From: Vibrio sp. 10N.286.49.B3 | GTDB taxonomy: Bacteria > Pseudomonadota > Gammaproteobacteria > Enterobacterales > Vibrionaceae | Assembly (NCBI RefSeq): GCF_002873395.1 | Contig: NZ_MCUV01000024.1 | Coordinates: 124,001 to 188,000, forward strand | Length of the DNA: 64,000 nt | Direction: 5' to 3' | Part shown: positions 55,376-64,000 of the stretch, in pieces | Layout of the letters: the number at the start of each line of letters is the position of its first letter | How positions within the stretch are numbered: the first letter of the stretch is position 1 | The notes under the pieces: generated by a model | What the model was told of the DNA's origin: nothing | What the model saw: only the letters and a program-made list of their open reading frames with translations | The model's database searches: none | Translations under genes and position numbers: made by a program

Positions 55376-56269
55376 ATGTCGACAACAACGAATACAAATA
55401 CCTCGCCATTGAGTGCCTTAGTGCCAAGCGATCGTATGATACATATTTTGACTAAAATCGCGATGGTGATGTTGGGCATATTGCTTATCATTTCAGCCAT
55501 TATTACCGTCTTTCCATTTATTTGGTCAGCACTGCTTTCAACCCGTGATCGTTCAGAAATTTTTGGTACCGGCATTAGCTTTGCGATTGGCGATAGTTTA
55601 ATGATCAACTACGCAAAGCTGCTTGAAATCATGCCGTTTTGGAAAGCAATGTTTAACTCTATTTACGTTGCATTCCTAGGCACCACGATTTCACTGCTGT
55701 TTTGTAGTATGGGTGGTTATGCTTTTGCGGTCTTTAAGTTTAGAGGCAAAAACGTTCTGTTTGGTATGTTAGTTGGTTCGATGGCTATTCCACCAGTACT
55801 GAGTCTAATTCCATACTTCATGATCGTTAAGTTCTTAGGTCTACTGGATAATCATATTGCGGTTTGGCTTCCATTCACGACGACGCCATTTGGTATCTTC
55901 TTGATGCGCCAACATGTTATTGCTTCTATTCCTAAAGAGTTATTGGAAGCGGCAAAACTTGATGGTGCTGGTGAGTTTAGAACTTACTGGAGTGTTGTGT
56001 TACCTCTGATGAAACCAGCGCTAGCGACACTGGCAATTGTACAGTTCGTTTTCTTCTGGAATATGTTCATGCAGCCGTTAGTGGTACTGAATAACCCTGA
56101 TAATTATGTCATTACTCAAGCATTGCGTAGTGTTCAAGGGATCCCGAATACGCCTTGGGGTGCAGTAATGCTAGGTACGACAATTTCAATCCTTCCACTT
56201 GTTATTACTTATCTATTTGCCTCAAAGCAGATGATCAGTGGCTTAACATCTGGTGCAGTAAAAGGTTAG
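55376..56269 (+). CDS. sugar ABC transporter permease (MalG type)
   Basis: A 297-residue inner-membrane permease of the CUT1 family with six spans and the EAA loop EAAKLDGAGEFRTYWSVVLPLMKPALAT. It pairs with the permease at 54385 to form the channel. AGGGGAAC within the end of the first permease serves as its ribosome-binding site. The GH1 gene starts 14 nt after its stop. Confidence 0.95.
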   Translation: MSTTTNTNTSPLSALVPSDRMIHILTKIAMVMLGILLIISAIITVFPFIWSALLSTRDRSEIFGTGISFAIGDSLMINYAKLLEIMPFWKAMFNSIYVAFLGTTISLLFCSMGGYAFAVFKFRGKNVLFGMLVGSMAIPPVLSLIPYFMIVKFLGLLDNHIAVWLPFTTTPFGIFLMRQHVIASIPKELLEAAKLDGAGEFRTYWSVVLPLMKPALATLAIVQFVFFWNMFMQPLVVLNNPDNYVITQALRSVQGIPNTPWGAVMLGTTISILPLVITYLFASKQMISGLTSGAVKG

Positions 56270-56283
56270 GTTAGAGGCATTAT

Positions 56284-57633
56284 ATGAATAAATACCAATT
56301 ACCAACCGGTTCAAAGTTACTAGAGAAAGACTTTGTGTTTGGTGTTGCTACCTCTTCCTATCAAATTGAAGGTGGAGTCGAAGAAGGCGGTCGCACGCCT
56401 TCTATCTGGGATACATTTTGTAAAGTCCCAGGTGCGGTTCAAAATGGTGATCATGGTGATGTCGCTTGTGACCATTACCACCTATGGAAACAAGATATAG
56501 AAATGATCCAAGGGTTAGGTGTTGATGCTTACCGCTTGTCGATTGCTTGGCCACGCATCATGCCAGAAGACGGTGTTGTTAATCGTGAAGGACTAAAGTT
56601 TTATGAGCAAATTATTGATGAATGTCATGCTCGAGGAATGAAAGTTTACGTCACGTTATATCACTGGGACTTACCTCAATACTTGGAAAACAAAGGTGGT
56701 TGGTTAAATCGTGAAACCGCTTACAAGTTCGCCAATTATGCTGAGGTTGTTAGCGCTTACTTTGGTGACAAAATTGACGTTTATACCACGTTAAATGAAC
56801 CTTTTGTTTCCGCTTTTCTAGGTTATCGTTGGGGGGAGCATGCTCCGGGTATTCGTGGTGAGAAAGAGGGCTTCTTAGCTGCGCACCACCTAATGCTTGG
56901 ACATGGTCTGGCAATGCCAATATTGCGCAATAATGCACCGAAAGCTAAGCATGGTGTGGTCTTTAATGCCTCCCCTGCTTATGCACTGACTGAGCAAGAT
57001 CAAGGTGCGGCGGATTACTGTGATGCTGAGAATTACCAGTGGTTTATTGACCCAGTATTAAAAGGTCAGTACCCACAACTGGTCCTTGATCGCCAGCAAG
57101 CGAATTTACCGATGATTTTAGTGGATGACTTAGCGATCATAAGTGCTCCAGTCGACTATATAGGCATTAATTACTACTCACGTAATGTCGCTCGTTATAA
57201 CGAACAAGGTGATATTGAGGCAGTTAAACAAACGCAAGCGGAACATACCCATATTGGTTGGGAGATTTATCCGCAAGGTTTAACCGATCTATTGATTCGT
57301 TTGAATCAGCGTTACGAAAATTTACCACCGATTTACATTACTGAAAATGGTTCAGCTGGCAACGATCAATGTATAGATGGTCAAGTCATGGATGAACAGC
57401 GTGTTCGCTATTTTCAAGGACACTTAAACGCATTACATAATGCCATTGAAGCCGGCGTCAGAGTTGATGGCTATTTTGCCTGGAGCTTAATGGATAATTT
57501 TGAATGGGCGTATGGCTACGAACAGCGTTTTGGCATTGTACATGTCGATTACCACACCCAAAAACGAACGTTAAAACAGAGTGCAATTGCTTATCAAAAT
57601 ATGCTGCAAGCGCGTGCTGAGGAGAATAAATAA
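56284..57633 (+). CDS. GH1 beta-glucosidase
   Basis: A 449-residue cytoplasmic glycosidase that hydrolyses terminal beta-glucosides. The family signature FVFGVATSSYQIEGG is at the N terminus. The acid/base Glu is in TTLNEPFVSAF and the nucleophile Glu in IYITENGSA, as in other GH1 enzymes; the sequence between fits the (beta/alpha)8 barrel. It lacks a signal peptide, so it acts on oligosaccharides brought in by the surrounding ABC importer. Its last base overlaps the ATPase start by one nucleotide (57633), showing tight coupling. Confidence 0.96.
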   Translation: MNKYQLPTGSKLLEKDFVFGVATSSYQIEGGVEEGGRTPSIWDTFCKVPGAVQNGDHGDVACDHYHLWKQDIEMIQGLGVDAYRLSIAWPRIMPEDGVVNREGLKFYEQIIDECHARGMKVYVTLYHWDLPQYLENKGGWLNRETAYKFANYAEVVSAYFGDKIDVYTTLNEPFVSAFLGYRWGEHAPGIRGEKEGFLAAHHLMLGHGLAMPILRNNAPKAKHGVVFNASPAYALTEQDQGAADYCDAENYQWFIDPVLKGQYPQLVLDRQQANLPMILVDDLAIISAPVDYIGINYYSRNVARYNEQGDIEAVKQTQAEHTHIGWEIYPQGLTDLLIRLNQRYENLPPIYITENGSAGNDQCIDGQVMDEQRVRYFQGHLNALHNAIEAGVRVDGYFAWSLMDNFEWAYGYEQRFGIVHVDYHTQKRTLKQSAIAYQNMLQARAEENK

Positions 57634-58724
57634 TGGCTAAAGTAGAATTTAAAAACATCAAGAAATCATTCGGTGATGTAGAGGTAGTAAAAGAGTTTGA
57701 TTTTACCGTTGAAGATGGTGAGTTTGTCGTATTCCTTGGCCCATCGGGTTGTGGTAAATCGACCACATTGCGCATGCTAGCTGGTCTTGAAAGCATCACT
57801 TCTGGTGATATCTACGTTGGTGGCAAATTGATGAACAAGATTGATGCCAAAGATCGTGATCTAGCCATGGTGTTCCAAAGCTACGCACTATATCCACATA
57901 TGACGGTATACGAAAACATCGCCTTCGCTCTAAAGCTTAAAGGTATGCCAAAAGCCGAAATTGATGTTGAAGTATTAAAAGCGGCAAAAATGCTAGAGCT
58001 CGATCCACTACTTGATCGTAAACCTAAAGAGTTATCTGGTGGTCAACGTCAACGTGTTGCGATGGGGCGTGCAATGGTCCGCACACCGAAAGTTTTCTTA
58101 TTTGATGAACCACTATCAAACCTTGATGCTAAGTTACGTGGCGTGATGCGCGAAGAGATCAAACAACTTCACCGCGAACTTAAAACCACCACCATTTATG
58201 TAACGCACGATCAAATTGAAGCGATGACACTTGCTGACCGTATCGTTATTTTGAAAGATGGCTATGTGGCTCAAGTCGGCTCACCAACGGATGTATTCCA
58301 ACGTCCAGCGAATAAGTTCGTGGCTCAGTTTATTGGTAACCCATCAATGAATATGCTTGAAGCAAAATTAATTGATAAAGAAGGTGAATTCTTTGTTGAG
58401 CTAGGTGATGTGCATATTCCACTCCCTGAGCGCTTTAAAGCACATGCATCGAAAAACGTAGCATTACACTTTGGTGTTCGTCCAACCGATATCCACCTTC
58501 GTGCTCAGCATGTCGATCACGACCGAGTTTTAGCATTCCCTGTGAACATTAAAGATAAAGAACTGCTCGGCGCGAGTATTTTGCTAAAAACAGAAATTGG
58601 TGGTCAACCGCTTATGGTTGAAACTCAAGCAACAGAAGTGGAAGAAGACACCCTAACTTTGTATCTCGATCTGGATGCTTTCCACCTATTTGATGCGCTA
58701 AGCGAGAACTCTCTAGCAAGCTAA
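57633..58724 (+). CDS. sugar ABC transporter ATPase (MalK/UgpC/MsmK type)
   Basis: A 363-residue ATPase. Walker A GPSGCGKST, Q loop VFQSYALYPHMTV, signature LSGGQRQRVAMGRA, Walker B VFLFDEP, D loop SNLDAKLR and H loop VTHDQIEAM are intact. The C-terminal ~130 residues form the regulatory/OB-type TOBE domain of CUT1 ATPases. It powers the two permeases. GGAG lies 9 nt before the ATG, which overlaps the GH1 stop. Confidence 0.96.
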   Translation: MAKVEFKNIKKSFGDVEVVKEFDFTVEDGEFVVFLGPSGCGKSTTLRMLAGLESITSGDIYVGGKLMNKIDAKDRDLAMVFQSYALYPHMTVYENIAFALKLKGMPKAEIDVEVLKAAKMLELDPLLDRKPKELSGGQRQRVAMGRAMVRTPKVFLFDEPLSNLDAKLRGVMREEIKQLHRELKTTTIYVTHDQIEAMTLADRIVILKDGYVAQVGSPTDVFQRPANKFVAQFIGNPSMNMLEAKLIDKEGEFFVELGDVHIPLPERFKAHASKNVALHFGVRPTDIHLRAQHVDHDRVLAFPVNIKDKELLGASILLKTEIGGQPLMVETQATEVEEDTLTLYLDLDAFHLFDALSENSLAS

Positions 58725-58754
58725 CTCAGCCTTTACTCTATTAATTTTTATTCA

Positions 58755-58777
58755 GCTCCTTCCGTATATGGGAGGGG
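58755..58777 (+). other. intercistronic hairpin before the GH94 gene
   Basis: AGCTCCTTCC / GGGAGGGGCT pair with two G-U positions around a short loop. No T tract; probable processing or attenuation element between the ATPase and phosphorylase genes. Arm ends are approximate. Confidence 0.4.
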
Positions 58778-58792
58778 CTAGGGATAGTGATG

Positions 58793-61204
58793 ATGAAATT
58801 TGGATATTTTGACGATAATAATAAAGAATACGTAGCAACGACACCATGTACGCCGATCAAATGGTGTAACTATGTTGGTACGCTTGACTTTGGCGGCATT
58901 GTAGATAGCAATGGTGGTGTGCTTTTGTGCAAAGGTGATCCGGCTCTAAACCGTATTACTAAATACATAGCACAGTTACCAAACTCTGACTTTAAAGGTT
59001 CGACTCTATATTTAAAGGTGCGTGATGAAGCAGGCAATGTTGAGGTGTTTTCGCCTTTCTTTACGCCAACGCTCAAGCCATTAGATAAGTTCGAAAATCA
59101 CACAGGGCTTTCTTATACCACTATACTTGCTGAAGCTTATGGTGTTCGTTGTGAAGCGACCTTCTTTGTGCCAAAAGCAGATAAAGTGCTGCTACAAGAT
59201 GTCAAAATCACTAATATCTCAGACAAAAAACTGCACATTGATGTGGTTCCTGTGTATGAATTTACTCACTTTGATGCCTTAAAGCAGCTACTAAATGCGG
59301 ACTGGGTGCCTCAAACCATGACTTTAAAAGCGCATCAGCAAGAGTCCGGTCATACGGTACTTGAGCAATATGCCTTTATGAAGCGTGATTATGCGGTGAA
59401 CTTGATGACAGCCGATCGCCCAGCCACCTCATTTGATGGCGATCGTCAGTCGTTTTTAGGTAATTTAGGCTACGGCAGTTGGGCAGCACCAGAAGCACTT
59501 AACAATGACGAGCTTGGAAATACGGAATGTTTACGTGGCGATAATATTGGTGCGTTGAACTTACGTCTTGGTTGGGTTGAGCCCGAGCAAACAGAACGTA
59601 CGATCATTCAACTGACCCAAGACGATAATCTAGCATCTGCAGAACCTATGATGGCGAAATATCGCGATCACAGCATTGTTGATAGCGCATTTGCTGAGTT
59701 ATCTGAGCGCTGGGATAGCTATTTAGACGCTGTTCAAGTTGAAACGCCAGATCCTGCCATGAACTCAATGTTGAATATTCATAACCCTCGCCAATGTCAC
59801 ACCACGAAAAACTGGTCACGTTACTTGTCATTATATCAGTTAGGTTATGGCGCTCGTGGTATCGGTTTCCGTGACTCTTCGCAGGATACATTGGGCGTTA
59901 TTACTCACATGCCTGAAGAAGCACGTGAGTTCATCGAGCGCTTACTTTCCGTTCAAAATACTGATGGTTCAGCCATGCACCAGTTCTTCCCATCAACGAT
60001 GGAAGCTAATGCTGGTGACTCGCGTGAAGAAGAAGACCGCCCTGATTACTATGGTGACGATCACCTGTGGATCATTTATGCCGTTACCCAATACGTAAAA
60101 GAAACCGGTAATGCCGAGTTTTTGAATAAAGCGATCCCTTTCTATCAAAAAGATAAAAATGGTAACCCTATTGAGTATGCCAGCGTGTGGGAGCACTTGT
60201 GTCGTTCAATCGCTTTTACTTATAACAATACTGGTACACATGGGCTGCCGTTACTGGGTTTTGCCGATTGGAATGACACGGTAAACCTGCCAACAGGCGC
60301 GGAATCCATGATGGTTGCAAGCATGTACGGTAAAGCGTTACTGGATATGCTTGATTTATGTGAGTTACGTGGTGATGTTGCTCTGTCTACTCAGTTTAAA
60401 TCTCAGTACGAACAGATGCAAAGTACCGTGAACGAGTGCGGTTGGGATGGTGAATGGTTTGTGCGCTATTTTGATGAGAAAGGCACACCAATTGGTTCTC
60501 ATACTAATGAGCAGGGACAAATTTACACGAACGGTCAAAGTTGGCCGGTAATCTCTGGTTTTGCTACTCAAGAGCGAGCCACGCAAGCATTAGACTCTGT
60601 CTACAACAAATTAAATACGGCTAATGGTATTAAGCTATCGACGCCAGGTTACAACGGTTTCGATCCAAACTTAGGTGGCGTTTCGACTTACCCACCAGGA
60701 GCGAAAGAAAATGGGGGTATTTTCCTTCACTCTAACCCTTGGGTCATGATCGCAGAGGCGAAAATGGGCAATGGTGAACGTGCATACGAATACTATCGTC
60801 AAATTAACCCAGCGTCTAAAAACGATGATATCGATACGTTTGAATCAGAGCCTTATTGCTACCCGCAAAACATCTTAGGTGATGAGCATAAACAATTTGG
60901 TTTGGGTCGCAATGCATGGCTATCAGGCACATCATCTTGGACGTATGTTGCAGGTACACAATGGATTTTAGGTGTACGCCCTGAAATTGATGGCTTGCTT
61001 GTCGACCCTTGTATCCCAAGTGACTGGCCTGAGTTTAAAGTACGTCGTCAGTTCCGCGGTGCAACCTATCATATCCATGTAACTAACCCTGATAACGTCT
61101 CTAAAGGTGTCGTGAAAATGACCGTTGATGGTGAAGTGATTGAGGGCAATAAAGCGCCAGTATTCACTTCAGGTGAACACACTATTGCTGTTGTTCTTGG
61201 CTAA
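58793..61204 (+). CDS. GH94 disaccharide phosphorylase
   Basis: An 803-residue cytoplasmic phosphorylase that splits a beta-linked glucose disaccharide with phosphate, giving glucose 1-phosphate. GH94 layout: N-terminal beta-sandwich (MKFGYFDDNNKEYV, ALNRITKYI), a linker helix, an (alpha/alpha)6 barrel with YGARGIGFRDSSQDT, DDHLWIIYAV and LGFADWNDTVNL (general-acid Asp expected in DWND), and a C-terminal jelly roll (SDWPEFKVRRQFRGATYHI). It resembles V. proteolyticus chitobiose phosphorylase in topology but LLGFADWNDTVNL suits gluco-disaccharides; cellobiose versus laminaribiose is not decided. The start at 58793 has AGGGA 8 nt upstream; 58787 (GTG) and 58790 are alternatives. Confidence 0.93.
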   Translation: MKFGYFDDNNKEYVATTPCTPIKWCNYVGTLDFGGIVDSNGGVLLCKGDPALNRITKYIAQLPNSDFKGSTLYLKVRDEAGNVEVFSPFFTPTLKPLDKFENHTGLSYTTILAEAYGVRCEATFFVPKADKVLLQDVKITNISDKKLHIDVVPVYEFTHFDALKQLLNADWVPQTMTLKAHQQESGHTVLEQYAFMKRDYAVNLMTADRPATSFDGDRQSFLGNLGYGSWAAPEALNNDELGNTECLRGDNIGALNLRLGWVEPEQTERTIIQLTQDDNLASAEPMMAKYRDHSIVDSAFAELSERWDSYLDAVQVETPDPAMNSMLNIHNPRQCHTTKNWSRYLSLYQLGYGARGIGFRDSSQDTLGVITHMPEEAREFIERLLSVQNTDGSAMHQFFPSTMEANAGDSREEEDRPDYYGDDHLWIIYAVTQYVKETGNAEFLNKAIPFYQKDKNGNPIEYASVWEHLCRSIAFTYNNTGTHGLPLLGFADWNDTVNLPTGAESMMVASMYGKALLDMLDLCELRGDVALSTQFKSQYEQMQSTVNECGWDGEWFVRYFDEKGTPIGSHTNEQGQIYTNGQSWPVISGFATQERATQALDSVYNKLNTANGIKLSTPGYNGFDPNLGGVSTYPPGAKENGGIFLHSNPWVMIAEAKMGNGERAYEYYRQINPASKNDDIDTFESEPYCYPQNILGDEHKQFGLGRNAWLSGTSSWTYVAGTQWILGVRPEIDGLLVDPCIPSDWPEFKVRRQFRGATYHIHVTNPDNVSKGVVKMTVDGEVIEGNKAPVFTSGEHTIAVVLG

Positions 61205-61213
61205 AAGAAATGC

Positions 61214-61240
61214 ATAAGAGGCGCTTGGTGCGCCTCTTAT
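61214..61240 (+). terminator. hairpin between GH94 and GH116 genes
   Basis: ATAAGAGGCGC / GCGCCTCTTAT, perfect 11-bp arms with a 5-nt loop, followed by TTCATC. Likely terminator or partial terminator, 10 nt after the stop. Confidence 0.65.
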
Positions 61241-61316
61241 TTCATCAAATTAAGCGTGATTAAGATTTTTTCAGATATTAACAAGCAAATTAAAATATTC
61301 AATATCGGTGACTACT

Positions 61317-64000
61317 ATGAATAATGGAATTCCATACACAAGTTATAAAGGTTGTGCTAAGTCACTTTGTTCGAAAGGTGATGCAATAGAATTTATACAA
61401 CCTTGGTATACTCCAATATCAACAACCCCTGAAAATACTGGTATGGCAGTTGGTGGGATTGGGAGCGCATTTACGTTAACACCAAATGGTGATACTCCTA
61501 ATTTCAGTTTTATTCCTGGAATTTTTATTGATAATGAAAGCTCTGATATCCAGTTAAATGATTTTTATATTTCTCGAGCCTATCTTCCTTGTATTAAGCG
61601 CCTTGAAATCGCTAATATTGCCGAGATCAAACAGTTTTCAACTTATTACCCAGCGATATTTTCTGGGCAGGTAATTAGTGATATTGCCGATGAAAGTGTA
61701 CTCGATGTTATTAAAGCGAGTATTCAATCGGGGCAATTCTATATTGATAATGCCGATAATTTTAAGCGATGGAACGTCGACTTTTCGGACAAAACTCAAG
61801 AATTAATTCTTAATAACCCACATTCGGTCGATACTCTATTGCTGGTGGCGATTGAGTTTTTTGATGGGCTATTAATTAATAACTCCACAGAATCAATGAG
61901 TTTAGTTGCTAATAGGAAAGGGAATATTCAGTCAGTCAGTTCTGATAACATTGACTATCGTGCCTTATATCCAATGGCTGAATATCAATACCACTGCTTT
62001 GACTCGGTAAACGTGTCGCGAAAAGTAGTGTCACCGATAGTTAAAGATGATAAGCATCTCTGCTCTTTGCCTATGCACTGGAATCATTTTGAACTGGAAA
62101 ATAGCTCCGATACCACACAGGTCATTACGCTGGTTCAACCGTTAACTAATTTACTCGGTGCAACTTATCAAAAAGGGCGAGATGGTGTTCAAGATTCAGC
62201 ATGCCATTTAACTTTAAACCCAATTTCTCAGCATCACAAACCAATAAAAATATCCGATGATCAATGTCTATTTTCAGGTGTTAGTTTAGCGACTCAATCA
62301 CCGTATGCGAGTGATATTGAAGGTGAGATGGTTTACGGTGTTCAAGCTAATAGTACCCTGATCAGAAACGGTAAAATTTCTATTACGACTAAACCGATGA
62401 CTTATACCACTAAGGTTGAGAAACAGGTGATTCATGCACTCAATACTGGGCGAACGAGTCAGTGGTTTGAGCGTGGGATTTACAGTGGGCGCGAAAGTTT
62501 GAGCGCTTTAGTGTGTGTGAAGGTGGAGCTTGATCCTCAAGAAAAAATAGAACTACGTTTTGCCCAAGTCATGGACCACGCAAAGATTCTACTTAATGGT
62601 TGGCAGTCTAATAAAGCCTATTGCCAGTATTACCAACAGCAGCAGCGAGCTGAAGCAATTTTAGAAAATACACTGCCTCAACTTTCTGTTATAGAAGAAA
62701 AAATAGTAAAGCAGCAACAGGATTTTTTAGTAGAAACAACGAAGAATATTAGCGATGAAAGTATGGCGCTGCACTTTGCGACAACAGCAATGAATACTTT
62801 GTCATTCCTCTCAGAAGCGACGGTATGGGATGTTGAAGATAAGTTCTTAGTGAAAGAGTGTGTCGATTACCCATTCTTTAATTCACTTGATGTTTACTTT
62901 TATGGCTCATTCTCTCTAATGTATTTGCTACCAGAGCTTGATGGCTGTGTGATGAAAGAGTTTGCTAAAGCGATTTTAGCCGCAGACAACACTAAGCGTC
63001 GATATTGGGAATATGAAGATAAGCCTTATGCAGAGCTTGTCGATAAAAAATACGAAGGTATCCGTGCTGCTCGTGGGGCAGTCATACATGATTTAGGCAG
63101 TCCATTTGATATACAGCCAGACGCCTACAGTTGGCATAATGTTAAAGAATGGAAAGATCTAGCGCCAAAATATATTTTAATGGTTTACCGTCATTATCAT
63201 CTAACGGGTGATCTTGATGTTGTAAAAGCATGTTGGCCAGCAGTACAAGAGAGCATTGAATTTCTCTCACAGCTCATTGAGGAAGGGGATACACTTCCAC
63301 TCACTCGCGGTACGGATGATACGTTTGATAACTTATCTTCACATGGTATTTCTATCTATTGCGGCAGCTTGTGGGCAGCAGGTTTGAAAGCCGCTGGTGA
63401 AATCGCTTTGCTTGTGGATGAGTGTAGTGTGGCAGATCAATACCAAGAGGCATCACGAGCAGCGCTTGAAACGGTAGAAGAGAGCTTGTGGGATGAAGAG
63501 CGAGGGTACTACCATTTCTTTATGACACCAGTGCAAGCTAAGCACCTGACAGGGCACAGCTATGAAGCATTAGAGCACCTAGGTTTAGTGCTTACTGGTG
63601 ATCAAGTCAGTGATAAAAATGCGCTCAACCGCTACCTAAACAGTGCTGCTCAAGATGGTGATATATCCAAAGCCGATATTCGAGTACAAATGAAAAAAGA
63701 TCTGGTTGAGCTTGCCCCTGGCGCATTCACTGCCGAGTTTTCAGATCTTGTTCATGACTCCGATAATAGCTTTGGCGATGCATTGTTAGCGGATACTTAT
63801 CTGAAGTTGGTTGGCTTAGAGGGTTTATTTAGCCACGAACGAATCACGCGCAGCTTAGCCTACACCTATCATTATAATTTTGAAGTTAATAGCCCTAAGC
63901 TAGGTGTCGCCAATATGACCTTAGCGGATGGATCACCTCATGATGCATTTCAAGCGCAAGATGTTTGGATTGGTGTGCAATACAGCGTAGCAACAGCGAT
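61317..64000 (+). CDS. GH116 family glycosidase, 3-prime end outside window (partial)
   Basis: An open frame of at least 894 codons that continues beyond the window. The N-terminal region (IQPWYTPISTTPENTGMAVGGIGSAFTL) matches the PLGGIG start of GH116/GBA2 N-terminal domains. The catalytic barrel shows ECVDYPFFNSLDVYFYGSFSLMYLLPEL, where the nucleophile Glu is expected, and TRGTDDTFDNLSSHGISIYCGSLWAAGLKAA, which matches the D..YD.W....SAY.G.LW motif with the acid/base Asp. GH116 enzymes act on beta-glucosides, beta-xylosides or glucosylceramide. No signal peptide is present. It is separated from GH94 by a hairpin and a 112-nt gap and may have its own promoter. Confidence 0.88.
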   Translation, partial: MNNGIPYTSYKGCAKSLCSKGDAIEFIQPWYTPISTTPENTGMAVGGIGSAFTLTPNGDTPNFSFIPGIFIDNESSDIQLNDFYISRAYLPCIKRLEIANIAEIKQFSTYYPAIFSGQVISDIADESVLDVIKASIQSGQFYIDNADNFKRWNVDFSDKTQELILNNPHSVDTLLLVAIEFFDGLLINNSTESMSLVANRKGNIQSVSSDNIDYRALYPMAEYQYHCFDSVNVSRKVVSPIVKDDKHLCSLPMHWNHFELENSSDTTQVITLVQPLTNLLGATYQKGRDGVQDSACHLTLNPISQHHKPIKISDDQCLFSGVSLATQSPYASDIEGEMVYGVQANSTLIRNGKISITTKPMTYTTKVEKQVIHALNTGRTSQWFERGIYSGRESLSALVCVKVELDPQEKIELRFAQVMDHAKILLNGWQSNKAYCQYYQQQQRAEAILENTLPQLSVIEEKIVKQQQDFLVETTKNISDESMALHFATTAMNTLSFLSEATVWDVEDKFLVKECVDYPFFNSLDVYFYGSFSLMYLLPELDGCVMKEFAKAILAADNTKRRYWEYEDKPYAELVDKKYEGIRAARGAVIHDLGSPFDIQPDAYSWHNVKEWKDLAPKYILMVYRHYHLTGDLDVVKACWPAVQESIEFLSQLIEEGDTLPLTRGTDDTFDNLSSHGISIYCGSLWAAGLKAAGEIALLVDECSVADQYQEASRAALETVEESLWDEERGYYHFFMTPVQAKHLTGHSYEALEHLGLVLTGDQVSDKNALNRYLNSAAQDGDISKADIRVQMKKDLVELAPGAFTAEFSDLVHDSDNSFGDALLADTYLKLVGLEGLFSHERITRSLAYTYHYNFEVNSPKLGVANMTLADGSPHDAFQAQDVWIGVQYSVATA

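Overview
The window is a compact, low-GC (roughly 40 % by eye) gamma-proteobacterial chromosome segment from a member of the Vibrionaceae, in the Vibrio / Aliivibrio / Photobacterium range. The evidence is a complete luxP-luxQ autoinducer-2 receptor pair, a LuxT-type 153-residue TetR regulator, a Qrr small RNA gene with sigma-54 promoter and LuxO sites, and a DUF3612 XRE regulator. Several genes here (pyrC, nadE, luxPQ, luxT, cspA) lie, as far as I recall, on chromosome II of Vibrio cholerae, so a second-chromosome origin is likely but inferred. I see no tRNA, rRNA, insertion sequence, prophage or CRISPR array.

Region 1 (1-12.4 kb) holds housekeeping and regulatory genes: an AraC regulator, an M14-type amidohydrolase, pyrC with a PurR-like box, a YcbX-type MOSC-ferredoxin protein, nadE and a NadD-like adenylyltransferase, an acyltransferase, a repeat protein, a YfcZ-like protein, luxT, a parvulin and a cytoplasmic alpha-amylase. 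Region 2 (12.5-21.7 kb) holds a chemoreceptor, YjiH-like and DUF1275 membrane proteins, a small CBM48 protein, an M23 murein endopeptidase and rhlE.

Region 3 (21.7-33.1 kb) contains the Qrr gene (about 21861-21971), the DUF3612 regulator divergent from what looks like a remnant of a malate synthase G, a diguanylate cyclase, cspA, yeeX, yceH, a GIY-YIG protein, a TraF-like outer-membrane protein and luxPQ. LuxPQ senses AI-2 and signals, by known biology, through LuxU and LuxO (not in this window) to Qrr genes. LuxT is known in V. harveyi to modulate the same circuit. Region 4 (33-44 kb) mixes YegD, an M15-like peptidase, a second diguanylate cyclase, a HlyD-membrane protein pair, a glycine-zipper protein, an outer-membrane barrel, two LysR regulators, an MDR oxidoreductase and a MAPEG protein.

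Region 5 (44.2-64 kb) is a coherent beta-glucan / beta-glucoside utilisation locus. It has a 1156-residue phosphorylase-like enzyme, a LamB-type porin, a chemoreceptor, a LacI regulator, a sugar ABC importer (binding protein, two permeases, ATPase), a GH1 beta-glucosidase, a GH94 disaccharide phosphorylase and a GH116 enzyme that runs off the window end. Two matching LacI-type palindromes (47739-47750 and 51995-52006) and a CRP site (51943-51958) suggest one regulon. The porin, importer and phosphorylases indicate uptake of oligosaccharides and energy-saving phosphorolysis in the cytoplasm. No secreted endoglucanase is visible.
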